Shown: piece by piece, positions 49,174 through 60,400 of the stretch | How positions within the stretch are numbered: position 1 is the stretch's first letter | Layout: the number at the start of each line of letters is the position of its first letter | NCBI GenBank assembly: GCA_950295325.1 | Contig: OX485804.1 | Span: 24,242,001 to 24,306,000 of the forward strand | DNA: 64,000 nt | Direction: 5' to 3' | Source of the DNA: Polytrichum commune | Lineage: Eukaryota; Streptophyta; Polytrichopsida; Polytrichales; Polytrichaceae | The notes under the pieces: generated by a model | The model's database searches: none | Seen by the model: only the letters and a program-made list of their open reading frames with translations | What the model was told of the DNA's origin: nothing | Program-made: the position numbers and the translations under genes

Positions 49174-50460
49174 GGAGGACGTTAAGTACCCCCCACGAAC
49201 TTTTCGGGGGGGGGGGGGGGGGATATTCTGTCAGGGGCAGGGTTCGCCATTTTTTCTGCACCTGCCCGAAAATTGTTGCCCGCCCGCCCGATTTCAAAAA
49301 AAAATTTGCACTTGGGTTTTTGAAGGCTACTTGTCCACAAATCCCATATTGAGTGCACTTCATTTTCAAGGTCTCAAATCCAATATATATGTTCACTTCC
49401 ATTGAGTAAATAAGCAATTGACTAGATTTCATTCTCAAAATGAAACCGCCAATAAAACATTTAATTAACTTGGAAGTCAAAAATATTACAAAATCCTCAT
49501 TAGCACTAAGGTTATAATTTTTGTCACTTCCAATTGGACTTTGTCATTCTAAAATAAAACTAGAATTTATTTTTTAATTTATGTTTTAATTTAATTTTAA
49601 ATAAATATTAATACATGTTAATAAGTATTTTAATCTAATCTAATCTAATCTAATATCTTATATCTAATATATATTTAATACCTTCTACTATCACAAAGTT
49701 TTCATACGCATTTAAACTAGTTAAGTAAGATTGAATGCAACTAAGTCTAATAATTTCTGATTAATCCTAATTAATCCTAATTAAGCCCAATTAATCAGAA
49801 AATATGCGTACCAAATTAATTAGCCCTAATTAATTATAAAATGTAATTACTGGAATTAATCATGATTTAAATGGAATTAATGGAAAAAATGGCGAACCTT
49901 GCCCTTGACAGAATATTCCCCCCCCCCCGAAAAGTTCGTGGGGGGTACTTAACGTCCTCCGCTTTGAGGGGGTACTTAACTCGTTTAATGCATATGAAAA
50001 CTTTGTGATAGTAGAAGGTATTAATTATATTATATATTAAACTATTTGAAAATAAAAAATAAAAAATAAATTTTAGTTTTATTTTAGAATGACAAAGTCC
50101 CTTTGAATTGGAAGTGACAAAAATTATAACCTTAGTGCTAATGAGGATTTTGTAATATTTTTGACTTCCAAGTTAATTACATGCTCTATTGGCGGTTTCA
50201 TTTTGAGAATGAAATCTAGTCAATTGCTTATTTACTCAATGGAAGTGAACATATATATATTGGATTTGAAACCTTGAAAATGAAGTGCACTCAATATGGG
50301 ATTTATGGACAAGTAGCCTTCAAAAACCCAAGTACAATTTTTTTTGAAATCAGGCGGGCGGGCAACAGTATTTGGGCGGATGCAGAAAAAATGGCGAACC
50401 TTGCCCCTGACAGAATATTCCCCCCCGAAAAGTTCGTGGAGGGGGTACTTAACATCCTCC
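49174..50460. mobile_element. Long-inverted-repeat (MULE-like) element, copy B, 9-bp duplication
   Basis: A 1,287-bp element flanked by a 9-bp direct repeat AATCCTATT (49,165-49,173 and 50,461-50,469). Ends are GGAGGAYGTTAAGTACCCCC, followed by CACGAACTTTTCGGGG. The inverted arms extend several hundred bases (shared blocks TTCGCCATTTTTTCTGCA, ACAAATCCCATATTGAGTGC, CCGCCAATARA). A 9-bp duplication with long arms and no transposase is typical of non-autonomous Mutator-like elements. An extra inverted copy of the terminal ~85 bp sits in the centre (about 49,880-49,960). It includes a G run of about 18 near 49,205. Confidence 0.88.
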
Positions 50461-50469
50461 AATCCTATT

Positions 50470-52190
50470 GTTTGCTCACATTTTTATATTGATGCAATGG
50501 CAAATAGTTAAGAGTTCAACATGAGTTGGAAAACCTTCAAATTTACAAATAATAACTATAATACACCATGCCCAATAGAGATGTAATCAAAGCATTTCTA
50601 TTGAACCTAAGCACATTCTAAATGGGAGAAATTCTAGCATACTTTGTTCCAAAAAAATTGAATAACTTGGACAACTAACCAACTAATTCAACTATTAGTT
50701 AATTAGTTGCCTTTTGTAGCTATAGTTGTTTGCGATTTGACTTGTCAAAAAATGTGGTTAACTATAGTTATATCTAGTTAACTAAAGTTGGGTGTAGCAT
50801 GTTCACGTAATTCTGTTGTAGTGTTGTAGTGTCACCGGTGTATGATTTGTGTTGGTGTCCATGAAGGTTGTTTTGGAGCCCAACACTGTGAGTGATTATA
50901 TGAAGGCGTTTCTTGATGATCCTCAGTGGCATGAGCATATGAAAGACCCTCAATTGAAGCAAATCAAGAGGCAAGCTTCTTTGAATATAAAATAATACTT
51001 GAAAATTTTCTAGTTAACTATAGTTGTTCTCTAAAATGTATTGAAAAATATCTAGTTAACTGTAGTTATTTTGGCAGTTGTTCAAGGTCTGGATATCATT
51101 TAATAAATTACAAATTTTCACCTTTCATTGTCTCAAATTATTTGGAAACAAAATTACAAAAAAATTATGCTTTTCAAAATCTTAACATGCCAACACTTGT
51201 CATCAATACCCAAAGCTAAAGTTCAATATGTTTGGGTAATCATCCCCTAGCTTCCCACGCCCAATTTCCACAAAATGTGACGTCAATTTCAGTGACTATA
51301 GTTGAAGATCTAAAGTTATTTTTGACAAATCCAACCATATCGATGTTTGTAGGTTAGAGGTGACTACTCATAATCCAACTTTCAAATGTTGAAGTTTTAT
51401 TATGTAGGAGATTATAATAGGAATGTCAATAGTGGTCTTGAGGGGCAACAATTTAAAATTAAATTAGGGTTCGTTTTTGGATTGAACTTTCACTAAAGAG
51501 GGGTAATATCTCAAATCTCAAATCTCAAATCTTGAAATCATTATTTCATGATTTTTTGGGAAGCTTTGCAATTTGAGGCAATGATGTCACAACTGGCACC
51601 TTCCACGTGGTTTAAATCCACCAACACATGACCGACTAAAAATTCCAGGAGTGTATTAAAATCAAACGTTAACCCAAACCCGAATTCAAATCCAGTTGGA
51701 TGAAAAATGAAACCCAAAACTCAACACTAAAGTGAATATCAAAATGAAAATCAAAACTTGATGTATGGAGTTTGCAAGCTTACTCATTCAAAGGCGACCC
51801 TCCACTCATATGCACTTGAACCAAAATAGAATCCAACTCAAGATGAATGAGTTTACAAGCTAAATCACCCAAAATTCCACAAACGTGAAACCACTAGATT
51901 AAGCCCGCACTTATATCAAACCTAAACCCGAAACCTTAACCATTTCTTGCCATTATGGATTCAATTGTCAACATAATTGGGGGATCTATATGATTATTTG
52001 ATGAGCACGTGAATCTTCACAATTGATAATTGAATAAAATACTCACATGAACTCCAAAATACATGAGGAAAGTGGCCACAACCTCGATTTGTGTTTGCAA
52101 ACCATCTCATACAGAACCACAAAACCCTAATGCTCTTGACAGGGACAAAAAAAGACGCAACATGCATGAACAACAAGAGGGTCTCTGATT
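50470..52190. other. Spacer including a dispersed-repeat copy
   Basis: 51,220-51,650 is a copy of the repeat at 36.84-37.76 kb with an internal deletion of roughly 300-400 bp. TAGTTAACTATAGTT-type phrases recur at 50.69-51.07 kb. No gene found. Confidence 0.5.
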
Positions 52191-52214
52191 GTGTTAAGGA
52201 TCTGTTATGTATTA

Positions 52215-52292
52215 GGTAATCGTTTTATTGGAACCGGTTATCGGTGCAGAACCGGTTCTGCACCGATAACCGGTTCCAATAAAATGATTACC
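52215..52292. repeat. 78-bp near-perfect palindrome with three AACCGGTT sites
   Basis: Centre at 52,253/52,254 with no loop. Each 39-bp arm pairs fully except for one G-T pair (52,222 with 52,285). The octamer AACCGGTT or its 7-bp core appears in both arms and at the centre. Such structures are unstable in cloning and replication, so survival here is notable. Confidence 0.95.
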
Positions 52293-52297
52293 GGACG

Positions 52298-52475
52298 TAA
52301 CCGGTTGGCCGCTTTGTTGAGCCGCGCAGGTGACCTAAACAGTGGGTCACCTGTCACCATAACCGATTTAGATGATCATAACCGGCTGGGATGTTGAGGT
52401 TATCGTCTGCAAACCTATGTGCTCAGAGCCAATCGTGTAGTGCCACCTCGGCGAAACAAAGCGGCCAACCGGTTA
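52298..52475. repeat. Outer inverted repeat beside the palindrome
   Basis: TAACCGGTTGGCCGCTTTGTT at 52,298-52,318 is a perfect 21-bp inverted match to 52,455-52,475. Between the arms lies a smaller hairpin (CAGGTGACC / GGTCACCTG around 52,328-52,354). AACCGGTT-related motifs recur through the block. Together with 52,215-52,292 it may be one palindromic MITE of about 260 bp. Confidence 0.9.
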
Positions 52476-52492
52476 TGGTTATGCAACTTGGT

Positions 52493-52929
52493 GTATGGGC
52501 TGACCAAAGGTTAATACACTATGATTTTGTGCATGGAGGTCCGATGTATTCAAGATTTCATGTGAATCAAGCAAGATTCCCTGGTACTACATTTCATGAC
52601 CACATTCTACAGCTCCATTGTGTTTTGAAAATATATACTTGTGCAGAGTGACAGAGGCGGTCTCTATACCAGTTCTGCTTACCAAATAATCCAGTTGTTT
52701 CTTAAATGGAGATAGGATCAAGATCTGTGGCATATATGAGGATTTCTCAATACAAACATTGTACTCTAAGAAGTGTCAAGTTTAGAAAAACAGAAACCAC
52801 GCAACCTAGCACTCTTGACAGGGACAAAAAAAGAAGAAGACAGATCATGCAAGAACAACAAGAAGGTCTCGGCGGACTGTAAACACCCTGCGTGAAATTT
52901 CAAGGGTGTCAGATCCGGGCTGGGGCAAC
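52493..52929. other. Spacer
   Basis: No gene recognised. The phrase CTCTTGACAGGGACAAAAAAAG occurs at about 52,132 and again at 52,811 with similar context on both sides (AACAACAAGA, GGTCTC), a direct repeat bracketing the palindromic region. Confidence 0.45.
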
Positions 52930-53345
52930 CCTCCAAGGAAATTTTTCAACCTGACCGAAAATTGTTTCCCGCTCCGCCCAACTTAAAAAAAAACATTGCC
53001 CTTGCATTCTTGAAGACCGCTTGACTACAAATCCCATATTGAGTGCACCTCACCTTCAACGTCTAAAATCCAATGTATATGTGCACTTCGAATTAGTAAA
53101 TAAGCAATTGATTGGGACTTCATTTTGGAAGTGAAACCATCAATGAAGCACGTAATTAACTTGGAGGTCAAAAAAACTACAAAATCCTCATTAACATTGA
53201 GGTTATAATTTTTGTGACTTACCATTTGAAATTGTTTTTGCCATTCTAAAACAACACTTAAATTAGTGTGTTGATTAAGCATAAATATATTATAATATTT
53301 TAGGTAATGTTGTCTACCTTCACAAATATTCATACGCAATTTAGT
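52930..53345. mobile_element. Long-inverted-repeat (MULE-like) element, one arm only
   Basis: This is a third family member, reduced to a single arm. Shared blocks include GACCGAAAATTGTTTCCCGC, ACAAATCCCATATTGAGTGC, AGTAAATAAGCAATTGA and GGTTATAATTTTTGTGACTT, in the same order as the left arm of copy B. The GGAGGACGTTAAG terminus is missing. Confidence 0.75.
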
Positions 53346-55162
53346 GTTAGAATTAGGAATGAGTGATAGTGTGATGTAGGATAGACTTGAGTGTTAGAGT
53401 TATGACTAGTGTTTGTATTAAGGCCCCAACCTTGAGGGTTTAACAAGAGTGAAAGCTACATTTGTTTACGAAATCTCTAAGTTGTGATTAACCTCCGACA
53501 GACCCAACTAAGAACCGCCCATACCCTTGGAGGTCCATCCAATTTCTGCCTCCTCTTGATATGAAACGACTTTACCATCATAGGTTTTATTCAACTGGTC
53601 AATTTCCTCTACTATCTGTTTAACCATCAGTTATATGCCCTAAGTATTCAATTTTCATCCGGGTTTTTTGCCAGTTCAATCAACTACTTCTACATTGGTT
53701 GTTGGCTCTGCCCGTGCATTGGTTGCGGTGGTGCATTCCAGTTAGTGAGTCAGCCGGGTTTCTCTCTCTCTCAATTTTTATTTGAGACAGAAGGCCAAAA
53801 AAACCAACACCAAAAAGTCTCTTTTGCGTTTTGTCTACTGAGGAATCTCACTTCCTATTTAAGGTAGAAATTTTGAAAATGATGAATGATCACTATTGGT
53901 GCACTAGATTGGGGGTAGTATGATTTTTGTGTGGACTCAAAATGGCTGATTGTAAAAGTGGTGGCCTGAAAAGGATGTAGTGATTGGCCAAATAGGTGTT
54001 GTTTCAAACCACTTGTGATCACTAATGGGTGCCATTGAGTTAATCATTTTGTGTGCATTCGTATGCAAAGTTGGAATTTTGATGCTTAGATTAGGGAGCT
54101 CTCGTGTAAAAATAGGGGGTTTGATTTACTTGCATCTTTGGGAATATGTAACTAATTACTTGTAGGGAATAAAATTATGATACAACTTGCATTACTCATC
54201 ATTTCCTCTACTCCATCTCCAAAACATTTTGCACAAATTTCGATCCACTCGTTTTGGTCAAGTCAACTTCTTTTCATCATTTTCCGTATATCTACCTTAG
54301 TTGCTAAGCTTAGAACTTGTCTTGGTTGTCATAAAGTAGACGTGCCTTAGATGGATACTTTTCTTTTTGCACTCACTTCTCGTAGGATATGAAACACACA
54401 TTTAGTGCAAGATAATTAATAAATTCAAATCATGCCGATCGTCATTTACCTCATAATTGTGAAACTCATATGAATATCTTGTTCATTACGAAAGTGAAGA
54501 TTCTTGTGATCATTAAATGGTCATATACGTTCCCTCAATCGTGTTGATGGTTGAACTTAAAATGATTAGCACATTTTGAGCACGTAATCCAATCTCTTTT
54601 TCAGACACACATGATTTTGGTGCAAGACTATTCTTAAATTTGCACATACCCACATAACACTCACATATGGGTGTCTAAATTATTCTTGTGTTTGATTTTG
54701 ATGGCCTTATCAACAAAAATGAGCCAATTGGTCCGCTCAATTTAATGTAGGGAACGTAATGATTGCTAGTTGGTACGAGAGAATACCCGTTGAGTATTCT
54801 TAAAATACACTCAACCATTCCAATAGACCCACACATGTTTATAAAACCATGCAAATAATCAATTATAATATGGAAGATCTCATCAATTGTGACAAAAAGA
54901 TTGTCTCATAATGGCCCAATTGGCTCATTTTAGTTGGTAAGGCCATTTTGGCACATTTACAATATATTTACTTATGGCCAGGTCAGGTCAGGGGTGCTGT
55001 CATTGCCTTGAAGAAAAAACTTGACAAAATTAATTTTCTAATCATGTGAACTGAACATAAAATCAATCACATTCAAATCTTCCACCACGGCCTCTATTTT
55101 TTTCTTCAACTTTCTTCAGCTCGACAACTCTCACTGGGATGCATACACATGGTGGGTTGATC
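53346..55162. other. Spacer with an old dispersed repeat
   Basis: 54,470-54,660 resembles the reverse complement of 29,280-29,460 (shared AGAGATTGGA-TACGTGC and TGATCACAAG-ATCTTCACTTT blocks). A repeated ACCAATTGG-type motif also occurs. No gene recognised. Confidence 0.45.
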
Positions 55163-55165
55163 TTA

Positions 55166-55527
55166 GGGCCGGTTCACACTATGCCCAAGTCGAGAGGAGA
55201 AGCGTCACGTTTCTAGACCAAAGTATGTCGAGAGGAGAAGCCTTTGGGTTGAAAAAGTATATTAAAATAATCCACGGCTAAAAATGTTCGGCCTCTCGAC
55301 GGAAGTTTGGGTCAAGCATTTTGCTCGACCCAAACTTGGCTCGAGAGGCCGAACTCTTGGCGCCATATCTTCCTAAAAGTGCCGCCACCTAGGCTCTTTT
55401 GGAGGCGACGTCCTTTGGACTTCGGCCTCTAGTGTGAAGGCCGAGAGGACGGACTTTGGACATTTATGCATTTTCATTGGTCGAAACGCTTCTCCTCTCG
55501 AAGTTTGGCCATAGTGTGAACCATCCC
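55166..55527. mobile_element. Small Harbinger-like MITE with TTA duplication
   Basis: A 362-bp element flanked by TTA (55,163-55,165 and 55,528-55,530). Ends are GGGCCGGTTCACACTATG and the complement of GGGATGGTTCACACTATG, matching the terminal sequence of the 24.2-kb element. GAGAGGAGAAGCG is inverted inside both ends. A central hairpin (AAGTTTGGGTC / GACCCAAACTT) is present. There is no coding capacity. Confidence 0.88.
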
Positions 55528-55899
55528 TTAGCTTAATTACAATTAACCTAACCTAACTTCCGTAATGTCACTTCCTCTCTTATATCCCAAAACCCTAGGG
55601 ATCATATATGCTCAATCTAAATCTCCTTCTTTGTTATCATATTTCCCTCTCATATATTATGGGTTTTGACATTAAATAATCCACCAAAGAATTCAAACCA
55701 CACGTTTGGCGCATCACATTATCATCATGTCATTATTGTCATTATTTTAATATTCACTTTGTGTTATTCCATAATGTCACATGCTACACCAATTCTTTAT
55801 TATCATGCATCCATGGCAACATTGTAGACCTCCTTAATATCACATGCACTTTGGTTGTCACATGTATGATATTAAGGAGTTTATAGTGTACTTATTTTA

Positions 55900-56774
55900 T
55901 GCAACAACCTATTACCCCTAGCACATGAACAATCATCAGCCGCCCCGCATGGTGGAGGCAATGATTCTCATCCAGGCTCTGTGCAGGCCGCCCTCCCTCT
56001 GTCGGTGAGGGTGGCGAAGCGGACTATCCACCCTAGTCTAGAAGCCACAGGTTCGACGCCCTCGGCGGGGTAATTCCTGGACAAGCTTTTTACTGCAGAA
56101 CAACTTCAACACTCTGAAACTCCTTCTTTCTCCTCTTTCTCTCACACTCACAAACACATATTTAGATAAAAACACCGGGAAAGAATAATGCGGGAAGGCG
56201 GAGGGAGGCGAAGGTTGGGGCTGCAAGGAGCTCTTCGCACGCCTTGCGGCAGAGGTCTGCACATGCCCCGAACTGGCCAACTGTGGGGGCCCACGTGAAC
56301 CTCCGCCAAACGATTGGCGGGGTGGATTGCTGCCATGTATGCATTGTAACGCCTGTTAGCGCTATGTCCTTCACGCCCCGCGCAAAGCTAACAACTCACC
56401 TACACAAACCACTTGTTTAGGTGAGTCCACACTCTCGTTACCTTAGGATCCTAACAATCTTAACACTCGTGGGGTCCTCACTAGTCAACCCACGGGCCAT
56501 CCTGGCCCCTCGCTTAGCACCAAGGCTCGGGCTTTCCCACACGCCCCGCGTGTGCTCCGAGTCTATCAAGTCCTCACCCTTTGGCCATCGCGGCCAAGCC
56601 CTTCGTGCAGCCAATGCATAGGTCACCCTACCCCACACTTAGTCCGCCTGCCTAAGTATGGATTTCCAACCGGGTTCAATCCAACACACACTAAGAGGTG
56701 CGGCTAACTGCACACCCAACCCCCTTAGGTGTTCGTCCGCCCAATCCTAACGTTCACTATAAGGGGGCCTTACA
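55900..56774 (-). repeat. Probable 3' LTR of the chromovirus
   Basis: Read on the minus strand, the LTR begins TGTAAGGCCCCCTTATAG at 56,774, immediately after the polypurine tract. Its far end is not certain; a CA near 55,930 or slightly beyond fits. The 5' LTR is not in the window, so neither length nor target duplication can be confirmed. A tRNA-like promoter pair lies inside it on the plus strand. Confidence 0.6.
56012..56060 (+). other. tRNA-like A-box and B-box pair
   Basis: TGGCGAAGCGG (56,012-56,022) fits the polymerase III A-box and GGTTCGACGCC (56,050-56,060) fits the B-box, at the spacing found in tRNA genes. The sequence does not fold into a proper cloverleaf: the acceptor, D and most T-stem pairs fail. 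It is not a functional tRNA. It may be a tRNA-derived SINE fragment or chance. Confidence 0.3.
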
Positions 56775-56787
56775 TCCTCCCCCATTT
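56775..56787 (-). promoter_or_regulatory. Polypurine tract of the chromovirus
   Basis: On the minus strand AAATGGGGGAGGA directly precedes the TGTAAGG start of the putative LTR. This is where plus-strand DNA synthesis is primed in LTR retrotransposons, and it fixes the LTR boundary and element orientation. Confidence 0.75.
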
Positions 56788-57423
56788 AGAAAACTTGATG
56801 TCCTCATCAAATCTTTGGTGTGGCTCTCCTCATCCCAGATGAGGCGAAGTCTCAACGCCTTCGGCGCGGACCATGTCCGGTTCGCGTTGGCTCCCAATAT
56901 GAAGGCTAAGATGCGTGTGCCTTCTCTTGCTCTTGCGCCAGTCCTACGTGACATTTTTTTTTCTCAATGTGAGGATCACTACTCTTAAGAAAAATCCTCA
57001 AGTCCCTTCATCTTCGGACCTCGCCTGGCCATGGTGAGTTGTGGGTATTTGTTGCCGGCTGGTAATAGAATGCGTTCGAGGCTAACTATGCATTTCCCAC
57101 GTTAATTCATTGGGACATGAATGGCCATTCATGCGCTTTTGCTCCGAGATGCGCCTTGTGGGAGATCCTCCTCACGTTCGGCGCCTACACCTTAGTTTCG
57201 CCACAACCAAGCTCATCTTACTTTGCTTCGATAGGTCCCCTTGGCGGCGCCCATCCTCCAATTTCGACTAGGTTTCTTCTTTGCGTACTTATGCTCTCGA
57301 TCTTTACATTCATGTTTTTTTACTTGTCCTTGGGTTGCACCTTTCTTCATTACTCCTCCTGCTTGTTTGTCGTACTCATCCTCCCCTACTTAGAGGTGTT
57401 GGTGACCACGCCAACTTTCTTTC

Positions 57424-60400
57424 TTAATGTCTCACGTGAATGGGGCCCGTCATCCTACGCTTATTTTTTGTCGGTTTAGAATATCTTGGCGAGCCCAATA
57501 GGTTGGTTGGTTCATCATCTCTTCGCGTTACGAGCCCGTCGTCCACCTCTATATCATTGGCATCAATGAGTGGTGGTAACTTTTTGCTAGTCGTGGTACG
57601 CTTCCGTGCCGGCTTGTTGGCCTTTGCGTGTACCGCGGCTTGTGCCTCAGCCACCTTACGAGCCCCAAAGTCCTTAATGAGAGTTCAGGCATGCGGTAAG
57701 TTTACACCGTTGATCCATTCATATTCATATGGTGAATAATCGTGCATCAAACACTTATATTGTTTTCTATGCCCGTATATTTGTCGTGAGTCAAAGATTG
57801 CCGTGACTTTACCTACTGCACCATCCCACAATTCGTATTCGGGTGGCGGCATTGGGTCCTCTTCCTACAAGTACAAATCCTTCTTGTCGTGATTTTACTT
57901 TTGAATAGTGATACATAGAATACCGTATGCTAATTATTTTAGACTTTCTTGCTAAGATCAAGCACATACACATCCGGGTGAAGAATTTTCTTCACCGGAA
58001 ATGATCCAATCCACCCTCGTGTATCCTTAGGTTTCTTAAATTTAACCATATATTTCCCCCCATTTGAAATGTCACTTCACGCCGCTTCTTGTTGACCGCA
58101 TTAGCATAACGGTCTTAAGCTTTCGCCATTATTGCCTTAACATTGCGGATGATCATTTGTCTCCGCGCGACCCATTGTACCGCGTCAAATGAATAATATT
58201 CCAAAAGTCTTTCTTAGTCACGTCTAAATTCGCTGTGACCAACAGATAAGTCGCTAGCCAACACAACCTCTTGCCTATAATACAAATGAAATGGTGTTTT
58301 CCCGGTCGTCCGAGACACCATCGCGTTATAACACAATTTGGCAAGAGGTATTAATGTGGGTCATTCTTGTTGATCTATTTCGCAAAATATTCTCATGTAC
58401 ATATTTAAGATTGAGTTGCACATTTTGATTTGGCCATCCTCTTGTGGATACCAAGCAGTTGTCATTCAGAGCCGCACCCCGTTTGTCGCATCATATGTTG
58501 TCAAAATTGAGTTTGGAACAACAACCCGCGATTGCTAACTATATCCCACGGGAACCCTTTATACCGCACTTAATTGTCCAAGAACAATTGTGCTACTTCT
58601 TTCGCCGTGACTTATTTCGAACAAAGCACGAAAGCCGCCCATTATTCAATCGGCATACTGTGACCATTATTGCGTTACTCCCCGCTACCTTCGGGATGTT
58701 TGTCATGAAGTCCATCGAGATTGAATAGAAATTTTGCTTTGGAATAGATAAAGGTCTTAATTTCCAATTTAAGGTTGGGTGTTGTGCTTCGTCATTTGGC
58801 ACTTAACGCTTGTCTTAATGTATTCCTCTAGATCCGAACCCATGCAAGACCAAAAGTACTTCCTTTGGAGTTTGGCTATTGTAGCGTGAATTCCCTTATG
58901 CCCCGCCAAAGGCGTGTCGAAGAACTCGTGAAGCAATATTTTCCTTAGTTCCTCTGCCGGCTCACATAACTGCGTTTGCTTGAAATAATAAAGTCCATTC
59001 TTGCGCCTCAAATTTTTCATACGCCGGCCTCCCGGCGGGTTCTTCTTTGAGCCCTGCTCATCGAAGAATTGGTTATTCGTAACCACATTTTCGTCATGCT
59101 TTATTGTTTTCTTCACGTCATCCAGAAAGTTTTTTTTTTTTACTTTGTCGAGGTCTTCCTCGACTAGCATAAGTAAGCGAGGAGTGATGAATTCTTCTCT
59201 TCGACTTAGCGCGCCCGGTATTAAGTTGTTACGCCCTGGTTTATGGATCAAATCAACATCCATTGAAATAATCGTGTCTGTCGCAGCCCTTGCTAGCCCC
59301 GCTTAGCAATCTTGCCAATTTTCCTTTCTAGCAAATGTTACGAGCGCTAACTCTTCGCATACGGCCATGCTAATGGTTAGCTCCTCCTACCCCGGACCAT
59401 ATAATTCAAAGAAGGGGAACCAACCCTCCTACTTTGCTTTCGGGACTCACCCCTTAATCGATAACTCATTTCTTCGATGTGGACTTTCATCCATGGAAAT
59501 CCAATCCTATGTTGATCATCGCATTGTCATGGAAAATATGCACTATCTGGTAAGCGCCGGGCTTCTATTTTATGGTAGTGTTTAAAAAAAAATATAGTAG
59601 TTTTCCTTCTCCTACACTCTTGATGTAAATTTCTGTCAATGTGGTCCTCTAAATTTCAGAATAGTATAACTCAAAAGCAACTCATTTTCTTCAAGTGAAA
59701 TTTAGTACACTTATTAAGTACCTTATCTAAAACATTCCTACCAAATTTGAGCACAATCAGAGTTCATATGCAAAAGTTATGTATCATATTCTAACTCTAA
59801 CTACCTAGCATGAATGCTGTGATAAAACACCCGATCACTAAAACCTTAATAACTTCTTATTCTTATGTCCAATAAATTTCAGATTTTAACACAAGATAGA
59901 TGTGTAAGTTCAGAAGGTGGTGTCAAATTTTGGTATCCATATCTATAATCTTCCAAAATATACATATTTTCAAACCTTGCTAGTTTAGTTGGCTTTGTTC
60001 CTAGACACCCTTCTCTTCAATTCTTAATAAATTTTTTATGCCAATGATTGAAGCTCTCAAATTTTTACCACAACTTCCATAATTCATAATAAACAATCCC
60101 TCAAATTTTCATATCCATTGAACACTCTGATCATCTATAATTGACAAATCTTTCACTATAAAATTCTGCTCAAGTTCATAACCAATAAAATTCAACAAGT
60201 AGTGCACCTAGTGCAATCTAGTCACTCTAAATGCCACACCTCCACATCCTTTTGTATAGATGAGTCTCCTAAGCACTTATTCCTCTCCAAATGCTCTAAG
60301 CTCCTTCGATCCTATACAAGTATCAACTTCAAAATACTAATGGTCCCCCGCTAAACACTCTTCTAACACCCCTTAAATAGTCTTCCACCTTGCCCCCCTT

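Noticed and set aside
56005-56076. Possible tRNA gene
   Set aside because: A-box and B-box fit, but the acceptor, D and T stems do not pair, so it is not a functional tRNA.
59367-59585. Plus-strand ORF inside the solo LTR
   Set aside because: No family motif. It lies within non-coding LTR sequence and is short enough to arise by chance.
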